Shown here: positions 8,277 through 15,627 of the stretch, one piece after another
Layout: the number at the start of each line of letters is the position of its first letter
How positions within the stretch are numbered: the first letter of the stretch is position 1
Assembly: GCF_004216915.1 (NCBI RefSeq)
Contig: NZ_SGXD01000005.1
Span: forward strand, 62,001 to 126,000
Length of the DNA stretch: 64,000 nucleotides
Direction: 5' to 3'
Source: Motilibacter rhizosphaerae
GTDB lineage: Bacteria > Actinomycetota > Actinomycetes > Motilibacterales > Motilibacteraceae
The notes under the pieces: model-generated
Seen by the model: only the letters and a program-made list of their open reading frames with translations
What the model was told of the DNA's origin: nothing
Database searches by the model: none
Translations under genes and position numbers: made by a program

Positions 8277-9824
8277 TCAGCCGGCGAACGCCCGGGTGAA
8301 GTGGTCGGCCGCCGCCTGCTGGGCCTCGGCTGCCTTGTCGAGCACGGCCGCGGCACCGAAGAACTCGTGCATCACCCCGTCGACGTGCAGCAGCGTCACG
8401 TCGCCGCCAGCCGCGCGGAGGTCCTCGGCGAACTGCTGGCCCTGCGAGCGCAGCACGTCGCGCTCGTCGGTGATGACGAGCGTCGGCGGCAGCTGGCGCA
8501 GCGTCTCCTGCGGCCAGGACAGCAGGTCGATGCGCGGGTCCTTCGCGCCCTCCGGCACGCCCTCGAACGCGTGCATGGCCATCCACGACAGCAGCGGCCG
8601 GTTCAGCGGGCGCCCGTCCGCGGCGTCCTCCATCGACTCCCCGAACTGCTCGCCGGTGGTCAGCGGGTAGACGCAGACCTCCGCCACGGGCAGCGGCTCG
8701 CCGGACTGCAGCAGCTGCAGGATGGTCGCCGGGGCCATGTTCCCGCCGACGGACTCGCCGCCGATGCCGATCCGCGAGGCGTCGCCGCCCAGCTGCGCGG
8801 CGTGCTCCACCACCCACCGGTACGCCGCGAGCACGTCGTCGTGCGACGCCGGGAACACCGCCTCCGGCGCTCGGCGGTAGTCCGGGCTCACGACGATGGC
8901 GCCCGTGCGGTTGCACAGCCCGCGGCACGAGGCGTCGTAGGTGTCGATGTCGAACAGCACCCAGCCGCCGCCGTGGATCCACATGATGACGGGCAGCGGA
9001 CCGGCGGCACCGGCGGGCGTGTAGACGCGCAGGGTCTGCTCGCCGCCCGCGGCGTCCGGGATCCTGAGGTCCTCCACCGAGCCGACGTGCTCGGGGCCCT
9101 CGATGCCGCGCTCCTCCATGACCTTCTTCACCGCAGCGTCCGGGCCGGGCTGCTTGCGGGCGAGCTCGGGCGTGAGGATCTCGAAGGGCAGCGGGCCGAA
9201 CGACGCGTGGGCGTCGACGATCGCCTGCGCCTGCGGGTCGAGGATGCCGGACGCGTCCGTACCGACCTGGAGCTGGGTCTTGGAGAGCAGGTCGCGGGCG
9301 TGGTCGAGCGGCTTGGCGAGCGCGCCGACGACCTTCTCGATCCCGCCGCCGTCGGGGGCGTGCGGGTGCGGGCGGGTCGGCGCCTTGCGCTTGGCGGCGA
9401 GGAACTCCTTGCCCAGCTGTGCCATGCGCTCGGCGCCGACCTTCTGCCGGAACTCCGGCAGCTCCTCGTCCTCCTCGTCGTGCACGTGGTGGCGCGTGAT
9501 CGCGATGAGGTCGGTGATCGCCTTCTCGTAGTCGGCGTCGCCGGGCTCGCCGTGCTCGAGCGTGACGAGCAGCTCCTTGATGTCGCCGTGCTCGTCGCGC
9601 GCGTCGGCGTTCTCGTCGCGCATGCCGAGCTCGAGCCAGATCGGGTAGAGGACGGTCTCCTCGGCGAACGCGTGCAGCGCCAGCTCGAAGGACACCTGCT
9701 TGACGAGCACCGCGCGGTTCCCGCGGCCTGCTTCGAGGTGCTGGAACTGCCGCTCGACGACCGCGTGGTCGTCGGCGATGAGGTGGTCGATGTCGCCGGG
9801 CTGGGTGGGGTAGGACAGTGCCAC
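8277..9824 (-). CDS. Hemerythrin-like domain fused to an HSL-type alpha/beta hydrolase
   Basis: 515 residues with two recognisable parts. Residues 1-145 form a hemerythrin HHE-type bundle with H20, H51, E55, H79 and the H-H-x-H-D-E-E-D-E-E cluster at 112-121 as likely di-iron ligands. Residues about 195-515 are a hormone-sensitive-lipase-type hydrolase with the oxyanion motif H-G-G-G-W at 284-288, nucleophile S358 in G-E-S-V-G, an Asp in D-E-R-D and a His in V-M-H-E-F-F. The linker is rich in Pro, His and Lys. No signal peptide is seen, so the protein is cytosolic. A GGAGG Shine-Dalgarno precedes GTG 9824. I know both domains separately, but not this fusion as a named family. Confidence 0.9.
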   Translation of the reverse strand: MALSYPTQPGDIDHLIADDHAVVERQFQHLEAGRGNRAVLVKQVSFELALHAFAEETVLYPIWLELGMRDENADARDEHGDIKELLVTLEHGEPGDADYEKAITDLIAITRHHVHDEEDEELPEFRQKVGAERMAQLGKEFLAAKRKAPTRPHPHAPDGGGIEKVVGALAKPLDHARDLLSKTQLQVGTDASGILDPQAQAIVDAHASFGPLPFEILTPELARKQPGPDAAVKKVMEERGIEGPEHVGSVEDLRIPDAAGGEQTLRVYTPAGAAGPLPVIMWIHGGGWVLFDIDTYDASCRGLCNRTGAIVVSPDYRRAPEAVFPASHDDVLAAYRWVVEHAAQLGGDASRIGIGGESVGGNMAPATILQLLQSGEPLPVAEVCVYPLTTGEQFGESMEDAADGRPLNRPLLSWMAMHAFEGVPEGAKDPRIDLLSWPQETLRQLPPTLVITDERDVLRSQGQQFAEDLRAAGGDVTLLHVDGVMHEFFGAAAVLDKAAEAQQAAADHFTRAFAG

Positions 9825-9968
9825 GAGGGCCTCCGGTCTGCGGGGTACGACCCTGGTGGGGTCAGACGGCCTTTACCCCCCTGGCCCCCACTTTCCCCGT
9901 GATCATGCAGATCCTGGGAGTTGTGCCAGACACGTTCGGCTGCTGCGGCCCGCGGGAAGGACCCGCTC

Positions 9969-10859
9969 ATGCGACTGACCAGCACGCTCGAACGCAGCAT
10001 GGAGAAGGTGGAGGACGCCGGCGGGCTGGACCGCCTGGCGACCCCCCTGGCCGGAGCCGTCCGCTCCCTCGCCTCCCGCAGCCGTACGCTGACCGACCTC
10101 CTGCACGGGGTCCCGCTGGGCCACCCGGCGCACCCCGCCATCGTGCTGCTGCCAGTGGGCTCGTTCGCCTCCGCGACCATCCTCGACTTCGTGCCCGGGA
10201 CCGGCCCCGCCGTGCCCGTGCTCGTCACCACGGGGCTCGCCAGCACCGTCCCGGCGGCGGCGGCCGGCCTCGTCGACTGGGCCGAGCTGCACCCGCAGCA
10301 GCAGCGCGTGGGTCTGGTGCACGCCACGAGCAACGTCGTGGGCGCGACGTTCTACGGCCTGAGCCTGTACGCGCGGGGACGCCGCCGCTGGGGCGCCGCC
10401 CGGCTCTACAGCCTCGCGGGGTTCAGCGCGCTCATGGTCGGCGGCTACCTCGGCGGACACCTCTCCTACCGGCAGAGCGCCGGGGCCAACCACGCCGAGG
10501 ACGTCCCCCACCTGGTGCCGGGCGGCTGGAACGACCTCTGCGCGATCGACGACCTCCCCGACGGCCGCCCGGTGGAGAAGCACATCGGCGAGACCAGCGT
10601 CATGGTCGTGCGCCGGGGCAAGGCCATCGACGTCCTCTCGGACAAGTGCAGCCACCTGTCCGGCCCGCTCCACGAGGGGCGCCTGTCCGAGGAGGACGGC
10701 GTCGCGTGCATCACCTGCCCCTGGCACGGCAGCACGTTCGCCCTCTCCGACGGCCGGGTCGTCTCCGGCCCGGCGACGGTGAAGCAGCACGCCTTCGACG
10801 TCCGCGTGTCCTCCGGGGTCGTGCAGGTCCGCCTGCCGGGCGCGAGCGGGGACGCGTGA
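9969..10859 (+). CDS. DUF2231 membrane domain fused to a Rieske [2Fe-2S] domain
   Basis: 296 residues. The first 175 contain H-G-V-P-L-G-H-P-A-H-P and about four hydrophobic helices, typical of DUF2231. Residues 185-290 form a Rieske ferredoxin-like domain whose cluster ligands are C227/H229 and C250/H253 (C-S-H ... C-P-W-H). The protein should be membrane-anchored and carry electrons; the partner is unknown. ATG 9969 is preceded by GGGAAGG. The stop overlaps the GTG of a CDGSH protein by four bases, so the two are probably made together. DUF2231-Rieske proteins occur in other actinobacteria, and their role is not established. Confidence 0.9.
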   Translation: MRLTSTLERSMEKVEDAGGLDRLATPLAGAVRSLASRSRTLTDLLHGVPLGHPAHPAIVLLPVGSFASATILDFVPGTGPAVPVLVTTGLASTVPAAAAGLVDWAELHPQQQRVGLVHATSNVVGATFYGLSLYARGRRRWGAARLYSLAGFSALMVGGYLGGHLSYRQSAGANHAEDVPHLVPGGWNDLCAIDDLPDGRPVEKHIGETSVMVVRRGKAIDVLSDKCSHLSGPLHEGRLSEEDGVACITCPWHGSTFALSDGRVVSGPATVKQHAFDVRVSSGVVQVRLPGASGDA

Positions 10860-11146
10860 GCGTCCCGCTGGCCGACGAGGGCGACGACGTCCCCACGATC
10901 ACGCCGTACCGCGACGGGCCGCTCATCCTGCGCGGCAGCTTCCGCATCGAGGACCAGGACGGCAACGAGATCGACCCGGGCCGGGAGACGGTCGCCCTGT
11001 GCCGCTGCGGGAAGTCCGGCCTCAAGCCGTTCTGCGACGGCGCGCACCGGCGGGCCGGGTTCCGCGCCGCGAGCGGCCCCAGCCGGGAGCGGCACGTGGC
11101 CGCCCTGCGGCGGGCCGACCTCGACGGCCCCTCCGACGACGCGTGA
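10856..11146 (+). CDS. CDGSH iron-sulfur domain protein
   Basis: 96 residues with one CDGSH-type [2Fe-2S] binding site, C49-x-C51-x8-C60-D-G-A-H64, which gives the 3Cys-1His ligation of the mitoNEET family. It is small and soluble with no membrane segment. GTG 10856 overlaps the stop of the Rieske gene (GTGA), which implies translational coupling. Established work shows CDGSH proteins hold redox-active and transferable clusters. Here it is paired with a membrane Rieske protein, so electron transfer or cluster handling between the two is a reasonable inference. Confidence 0.92.
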   Translation: MSVPLADEGDDVPTITPYRDGPLILRGSFRIEDQDGNEIDPGRETVALCRCGKSGLKPFCDGAHRRAGFRAASGPSRERHVAALRRADLDGPSDDA

Positions 11147-11152
11147 CACAGT
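11147..11152 (+). promoter_or_regulatory. Possible -10 element (CACAGT) of the holin-like gene
   Basis: CACAGT ends six bases before ATG 11159. Only the second A and the last T of TANNNT are kept, so this is a weak case. Confidence 0.25.
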
Positions 11153-11158
11153 GGGCCC

Positions 11159-11497
11159 ATGAGCTTCTGGGGCGCGGTGGGTGAGGGCCGGAACGGGCTG
11201 CTGAACGCCGTCACGGAGGAGGTCGGCGGCCGGGTGCGCCGCGAGATCCGCAGCGCCCAGGACGACGTCCTCGGCCGCCTCCGCTCGGCGGGTACGGGCC
11301 TGACCCTCCTCGGCGGCGCGGGCGCCCTGGGCGCGCTCGCCCTCGGGAGCGCCGCCGTGCTCGTCATCCGTGTCCTCGAGGCGGTCCTCCCCAAGCGCCT
11401 CGCCGCGTTCGCCGCCACCGTCGTCTTCGGCGGTGGCGCTGCCGCGCTGGGGACGGCCGGGCTGCGTGAGCTGCAGCGCGCGAAGAGCCGCGGCTGA
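11159..11497 (+). CDS. Small membrane protein, actinobacterial Holin-X / DUF1469-like
   Basis: 112 residues. An amphipathic N-terminal half with charged residues is followed by two hydrophobic helices (about 45-70 and 78-100) separated by L-P-K-R, the hairpin typical of the phage-holin-like DUF1469/Holin-X proteins common in actinobacterial chromosomes. These are not phage genes as such, and no prophage genes are near. Function unknown. It starts 12 bp after the CDGSH gene and may be read from the same transcript. Confidence 0.7.
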   Translation: MSFWGAVGEGRNGLLNAVTEEVGGRVRREIRSAQDDVLGRLRSAGTGLTLLGGAGALGALALGSAAVLVIRVLEAVLPKRLAAFAATVVFGGGAAALGTAGLRELQRAKSRG

Positions 11498-11498
11498 C

Positions 11499-11938
11499 TC
11501 AGACCGTCGCGCGGCGCAGCGGGGACCGCGGGTCGTAGACGCCGCCGCAACCCGGAGCGCGGCGTCCGCGAGGAGCCCGGCGCCCCACAGCACGCTCGAG
11601 AGCATCCACATCCGACGGAAGCGCGGCGCCGCTGTCCAGAGCCCCTCCTAGTCCGGCGGCCAGCGCAGCCGCCCCTCGAGCAGCGGCCGGCTGAACAGGT
11701 ACGCCAGCGGGCGCTGCGCGACCCACGGACTGACGAGGAACCAGACGCCGGTCACGCCCGTCAGCAGGGCCTCCTTGGCGAGCAGGAAGCGCGTGCTGCC
11801 CGGCAGGACCGACACCGCCACCGCCCCCAGCGTCATGGCGGTGAGGTACGCCGACAGCCCGTCCACGCGCCGCTCCCGCGCGTACGACCAGAGACCGGGC
11901 GCGGCCGACACGACCGCCGAGGCCAGCAGGGCGAGAGG
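11499..11938 (-). pseudogene. Decayed VC0807-like membrane protein gene
   Basis: Residues read from 11938 down to about 11560 resemble the VC0807-type polytopic membrane family: A-R-E-R-R-V-D-G-L, then L-L-A-K-E-A-L-L-T-G-V-T-G-V-W-F-L, then R-P-L-A-Y-L-F-S-R-P-L-L-E-G-R. The reading frame is broken by TAG at 11648-11650, yet it continues in the same frame with W-T-A-A-P-R-F-R-R-M-W and V-L-W-G-A-G-L-L-A-D-A-A-L-R-V, the family's C-terminal helix. After that the frame appears shifted, ending at 11499. The N-terminal start region is missing: the remnant follows directly, in frame, after the TGA stop of the upstream membrane gene. A GTG at 11911 could still give an 87-residue fragment. Confidence 0.65.
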
Positions 11939-12421
11939 TCAAGGCAGCTCGAGGAGGCGGTCGCGCAGCTGCGCGCTGCGCCGGGTCCGCAGCAGGGCGT
12001 GCCCGAGGGCGGTCGCCGCGAGCACGACCAGGACCGGCCAGAGCAGCCACCCGGCCCACTCCAGCTCGTGGAGCAGCTCGACCGTCTCCTTCGCCGCGAT
12101 GAGCAGCCCCCCGGCGCTGACGAACACCCAGCCCGTCGCCTTGTCGGTGAACCCCAGCAGCTGCAGGCGCTTGTCCGGGGCGAGCGAGGCGACGAGCGCG
12201 CGGCGCAGCTGCTCCTGGCGGCGGCGTACCTTCCACCACGCGACCGGGGGGAGCAGCCACCACCGGAGCGGCACCCGGGGGACCAGCGCGTCCCCGTCCA
12301 CCGCGGCGAGGTCCTCGTGCTCGAGGCCCTCCTCGTCGAGCTCGAGGACCGCTTGGTAGACGGGCCCGACGACGAGCATGCACGCGCCGAGGAAGCCGCA
12401 CCAGGCACCGAGCTCGGTCAT
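11939..12421 (-). CDS. Membrane protein of unknown function
   Basis: 160 residues from ATG 12421. There is a hydrophobic N-terminal helix (residues 5-27), an acidic segment (L-E-L-D-E-E-G-L-E-H-E-D), a membrane-proximal R-W-W-L-L-P-P-V-A-W-W-K stretch followed by a basic R-R-R-Q-E-Q-L-R-R helix, and two further hydrophobic helices (about 98-113 and 123-145). I do not recognise a family. Its stop TGA is directly followed in frame by the remnant of a VC0807-like gene, so a deletion may have joined the two loci. It is divergent from the aldose epimerase gene across 100 bp. Confidence 0.7.
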   Translation of the reverse strand: MTELGAWCGFLGACMLVVGPVYQAVLELDEEGLEHEDLAAVDGDALVPRVPLRWWLLPPVAWWKVRRRQEQLRRALVASLAPDKRLQLLGFTDKATGWVFVSAGGLLIAAKETVELLHELEWAGWLLWPVLVVLAATALGHALLRTRRSAQLRDRLLELP

Positions 12422-12521
12422 CGCCACGGCGTCACGGTATTCGACGTGGAACCGATGCGTTTCGGCCCCGCTGCTCGTCGGAACACCTCCGCCGTCAGGG
12501 TCCTCGACGTGGAGGCGTCCG

Positions 12522-13685
12522 ATGTCGCTGCTGTCCCCGGTCCTCCCCACCCGCCGCCGCGTGGCGGCACTCCTCGCGCTGGCCGCCGGCGTCGCGTCGG
12601 CCCCGGCCAGCGCGGCGACGCCGCCGCGCGTGGTGTCGCTGACCAGCGAGCGGTGGGGCGTCGTGCAGGGCCACCCGGTGACGCGCTACACCCTCACCGA
12701 CCCGGGCGGCATCCGCGTGCGGCTCATCACCTACGGCGCGGCGATCCAGTCGGTCGAGGTGCCCGACCGCCACGGACGCGTCGCCGACGTCGTGCTCGGC
12801 TTCCCCGACGTCGCGGACTACGCCGCGAGGAGCCCGTACTTCGGCGCGACGGTCGGCCGCTACGCGAACCGGATCGCCGGCGGCAGGTTCCGCCTCGACG
12901 GCAGGACGTACGTCCTCCCGCGCAACGACGGCCCCAACACGCTGCACGGGGGCACGGTCGGGTTCGACAAGCGGGTGTGGTCCGCCAGCGGCGTACGTCG
13001 CGGCACGGCCGCCGGGGTGACCTTCCGGCTGGTCAGCCCGGCGGGGGACCAGGGCTTCCCGGGCCGCCTGTCCGTCTCCGTCACGTACACCCTCGACACG
13101 GCGGACCGGCTGCGGATCGACTACCAGGCCAGCACCAGCGCGCCGACGGTCCTGAACCTGACGAACCACAGCTACTTCAACCTCGCCGGCGAGGGCAGCG
13201 GCAGCGTCGAGGACCAGCAGCTGCAGATCTCCGCCGCCGCGTACACGCCCATCGACCGCACGCTGATCCCGACCGGGGCAGTGGCGCCGGTGACGGGCAC
13301 GCCGTTCGACTTCCGCACGGCGAGGCGGATCGGTGACGGCCTCCGAGGAGGGAGCGCGCAGCTGAGGTACGCCAAGGGCTACGACCACAACTGGGTGCTC
13401 GACGGTCCCGCGGGCCGGCTGCGCCAGGTCGCGCGCGCGATCGACCCGGTCAGCGGGCGCTGGGTCACCGTGCAGACCACCGAGCCCGGCCTGCAGGTCT
13501 ACACCGGCAACGTGCTCGACGGCACGCTGTACGGCACGAGCGGACGCCAGTACCGCGAGGGTGACGCGTTCACGCTGGAGACGCAGCACTTCCCGGACTC
13601 GCCGCACCACCCGTCGTTCCCCAGCACGGTGCTGCGGCCGGGGCAGCGGTTCACGAGCAGCACGGTCTACGCCTTCGGGTCCTGA
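12522..13685 (+). CDS. galM: Secreted aldose 1-epimerase (galactose mutarotase)
   Basis: 387 residues. A Sec signal peptide (two Arg, a hydrophobic run, then A-S-A-A-T near residue 33) leads into a complete GalM fold. Visible motifs are T-L-H-G-G near residue 142, N-L-T-N-H-S-Y-F-N-L-A-G near residue 213 (with the catalytic His in N-H-S-Y), D-H-N-W near residue 288 and E-T-Q-H-F-P-D-S-P near residue 352. The enzyme interconverts alpha and beta anomers of aldoses and here would act outside the membrane. ATG 12522 follows a GGAGG eight bases upstream. It stands alone, with no adjacent galactose operon. Confidence 0.93.
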   Translation: MSLLSPVLPTRRRVAALLALAAGVASAPASAATPPRVVSLTSERWGVVQGHPVTRYTLTDPGGIRVRLITYGAAIQSVEVPDRHGRVADVVLGFPDVADYAARSPYFGATVGRYANRIAGGRFRLDGRTYVLPRNDGPNTLHGGTVGFDKRVWSASGVRRGTAAGVTFRLVSPAGDQGFPGRLSVSVTYTLDTADRLRIDYQASTSAPTVLNLTNHSYFNLAGEGSGSVEDQQLQISAAAYTPIDRTLIPTGAVAPVTGTPFDFRTARRIGDGLRGGSAQLRYAKGYDHNWVLDGPAGRLRQVARAIDPVSGRWVTVQTTEPGLQVYTGNVLDGTLYGTSGRQYREGDAFTLETQHFPDSPHHPSFPSTVLRPGQRFTSSTVYAFGS

Positions 13686-13699
13686 GTCGCGCTGCAGGG

Positions 13700-13705
13700 C
13701 AGGAT
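13700..13705 (+). promoter_or_regulatory. Possible -10 element (CAGGAT) of the LigD-type gene
   Basis: CAGGAT ends six bases before GTG 13712. The same hexamer appears at the same distance before pgm and before one uppP start candidate. Confidence 0.3.
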
Positions 13706-13711
13706 GAGCAG

Positions 13712-14674
13712 GTGCCCGAGCAGGAGGAGCGGTCCGGCGTCCGGCTGACCAACCTCGACCAGCCGCTGTTCGCCGACGCCGGCGCGACCAAGCGCGACCT
13801 CGTGGACTACCTCGAGGCCGTCGCCGACCGGTTCGTGCCGGTGCTCGCGGGCCGGGCGCTCAGCGTCGTGCGCGTGCTGCGCGGCCAGGCGCCGTTCGTG
13901 CAGAAGAACCTGCCGGCGTACGCGCCGGAGTCGACCCGGACCCTCGAGGTCGCGACGCAAGACGGCAAGCGGGTCGTGCACTACCCGGTGTGCGACGACC
14001 GCGAGACGCTGCTGTGGTTCGCCAACCAGCGTGCGGTCGAGTACCACCCGGCGCTCTTCCGGGGGCACGACGTCGACTCGGCGAGCCACCTCGTGCTCGA
14101 CGTCGACCCGCCTGCCGGTACGGACTCCTTCGCCCGCGCGGTGGACGGTGCGCTCCTCGTGCGGCAGGCGCTGTCAGCCGCGGGCATGGACGCCCTGGTG
14201 AAGACCAGCGGGGCGAAGGGCGTGCACGTCATGGTCCCGCTGCTCCCCGGGCAGCCGGTCGCGGACGTCGCTGCGGCGACCCGCGCGCTCGCCGCCCGGG
14301 CCGAGCGGATCGACCCCGCACTCGCGACGACGGCGTTCGTCGTGGAGGAGCGCGGAGGCAGGGTGTTCCTCGACGCGACGCGCTCCGGGGGAGCGACGCT
14401 GGCGGCGGCGTACAGCCCGCGCGTCCGCCCCGGCGTGCCGGTCTCGTTCCCGCTCGCCTGGGACGTCCTCGGCGAGGCGGACCCGGCCGGGTTCACCATC
14501 ACCAGCGTCCCGCGCCTGCTGGGTGGTGCAGACCCCTGGGTCGCGCTGATGCCCGTGCCGCAGCAGCTGGACCCGGCGCTGGTGGAGGAGGGCCGGGCGA
14601 TCCCCGTCGCCCGCGTCGCGGCGATGCACGAGGGCAAGCGCCGGGCACGGGCCCGACGGGCCGCCGAGGGCTAG
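13712..14674 (+). CDS. LigD-type polymerase/primase domain protein, stand-alone
   Basis: 320 residues corresponding to the PolDom (archaeo-eukaryotic primase) part of bacterial non-homologous end-joining LigD, without ligase or nuclease domains. Visible signatures are L-T-N-L-D-Q-P-L-F near the N-terminus, P-A-L-F-R-G near residue 118, the catalytic D-V-D-P-P near residue 130, T-S-G-A-K-G-V-H-V-M-V-P-L near residue 167 and L-D-A-T-R near residue 217 in the place of the usual third acidic site. Such enzymes add nucleotides at broken DNA ends with Ku. No ku or ligase gene lies nearby. The GTG start agrees with the upstream CAGGAT. The 3' end overlaps the convergent phosphotransferase gene by 4 bp. 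Confidence 0.88.
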   Translation: MPEQEERSGVRLTNLDQPLFADAGATKRDLVDYLEAVADRFVPVLAGRALSVVRVLRGQAPFVQKNLPAYAPESTRTLEVATQDGKRVVHYPVCDDRETLLWFANQRAVEYHPALFRGHDVDSASHLVLDVDPPAGTDSFARAVDGALLVRQALSAAGMDALVKTSGAKGVHVMVPLLPGQPVADVAAATRALAARAERIDPALATTAFVVEERGGRVFLDATRSGGATLAAAYSPRVRPGVPVSFPLAWDVLGEADPAGFTITSVPRLLGGADPWVALMPVPQQLDPALVEEGRAIPVARVAAMHEGKRRARARRAAEG

Positions 14675-15567
14675 CGCGCCAGCGCGTACGGCACGGTCTC
14701 GCGGATCACGTGCTGCGCGTTCGTCGCCAGCGGGATGTTCGTCTCGCGGTAGTAGGGCAGCTGGATGAGTGCCTGCGACAGCGCCCAGCCGGCGCTGCGG
14801 ACCCAGGTCGCGTCGTCCGCACCCGTGGCCTTCCAGAACGGGTCCCGCAGCCGCTCGGGCAGCAGGTTCCAGGCGACGGCGAGGTCGACGGCGGGGTCAC
14901 CGAGCCCGCAGCCGCTGAAGTCGAGGACGCCGGCGAGCCTCCCGCCACGGACGAGCAGGTTGCCGCCGGTGATGTCGCCGTGCACCCACGGCCCCGGCAG
15001 CTCGGCGACGGGCGCGTCGCGCAGCACCTCCCACGCGGCCGTGGTCCGCTCGGTGTCGACGAGGTCCGCCACGGCGGCGATGCACTCGCGCACCTCGGCA
15101 TCGCGGGCCGCCAGCGCGACCTTGGTACGCCGCGGCGCTCCCGCCACGTCGAGAGCCCTGAAGGCACGCAGGAACTCGGCCAGGTCGTGCACGAACGCCT
15201 CGTCGACGACGTCGGGGTTCTGCCCCGGGACGAACGTGCAGACCGACCACGGGAACGGGAACCCCTCGCCCGGCTCCCCGAGCGCGACCGGCACCGGTGT
15301 CGCCACGGGGAGCTGCGGCGCGATCTCCCGCAGCCAGCGCCACTCGTGCTCGACGTTGTGCACGACCGAGGGGATGCGGGGGAGCCGCACGGTGAGCTCG
15401 TCCCCGAGCCGAAACATCGCGTTGTCGGTGCCGCTCGAGGAGAGGTGCTCCACCGGCAGGTGCGCCCACTGCGGGTGCTGGCCCGCCACCAGCCGCCGGA
15501 CGAGGTCGGCGGAGACGCGGACCTCGTCGGCGTGCATGAGGGGGGCGTCGTCGGTCAGGTCGGGCAT
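14671..15567 (-). CDS. Aminoglycoside phosphotransferase family kinase
   Basis: 298 residues with the APH/choline-kinase-like fold: a glycine-poor N-lobe with S-S-G-T-D-N-A-M-F-R-L near residue 44, the catalytic H-G-D-I-T-G-G-N-L-L near residue 194 and the metal-binding D-F-S-G-C-G-L-G-D-P near residue 214. It would phosphorylate a small hydroxylated molecule with ATP. Being APH-like does not prove drug resistance, since many chromosomal members act on metabolites. It is a single gene, probably cytosolic. The sequence upstream holds GAGACT seven bases before the ATG. Confidence 0.9.
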   Translation of the reverse strand: MPDLTDDAPLMHADEVRVSADLVRRLVAGQHPQWAHLPVEHLSSSGTDNAMFRLGDELTVRLPRIPSVVHNVEHEWRWLREIAPQLPVATPVPVALGEPGEGFPFPWSVCTFVPGQNPDVVDEAFVHDLAEFLRAFRALDVAGAPRRTKVALAARDAEVRECIAAVADLVDTERTTAAWEVLRDAPVAELPGPWVHGDITGGNLLVRGGRLAGVLDFSGCGLGDPAVDLAVAWNLLPERLRDPFWKATGADDATWVRSAGWALSQALIQLPYYRETNIPLATNAQHVIRETVPYALAR

Positions 15568-15627
15568 CCCGACGAGTCTCGGCTGGGCCCGGCGCCCACC
15601 GCAATCGCTTTTGCTCGGGGTCGCAGG

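Noticed and set aside
11159-11497. Prophage holin
   Set aside because: The holin-like fold is common in actinobacterial chromosomes and no other phage gene is nearby.
14671-15567. Antibiotic resistance gene
   Set aside because: The APH-like kinase fold is shared by many housekeeping kinases, and no mobile or resistance context is present.
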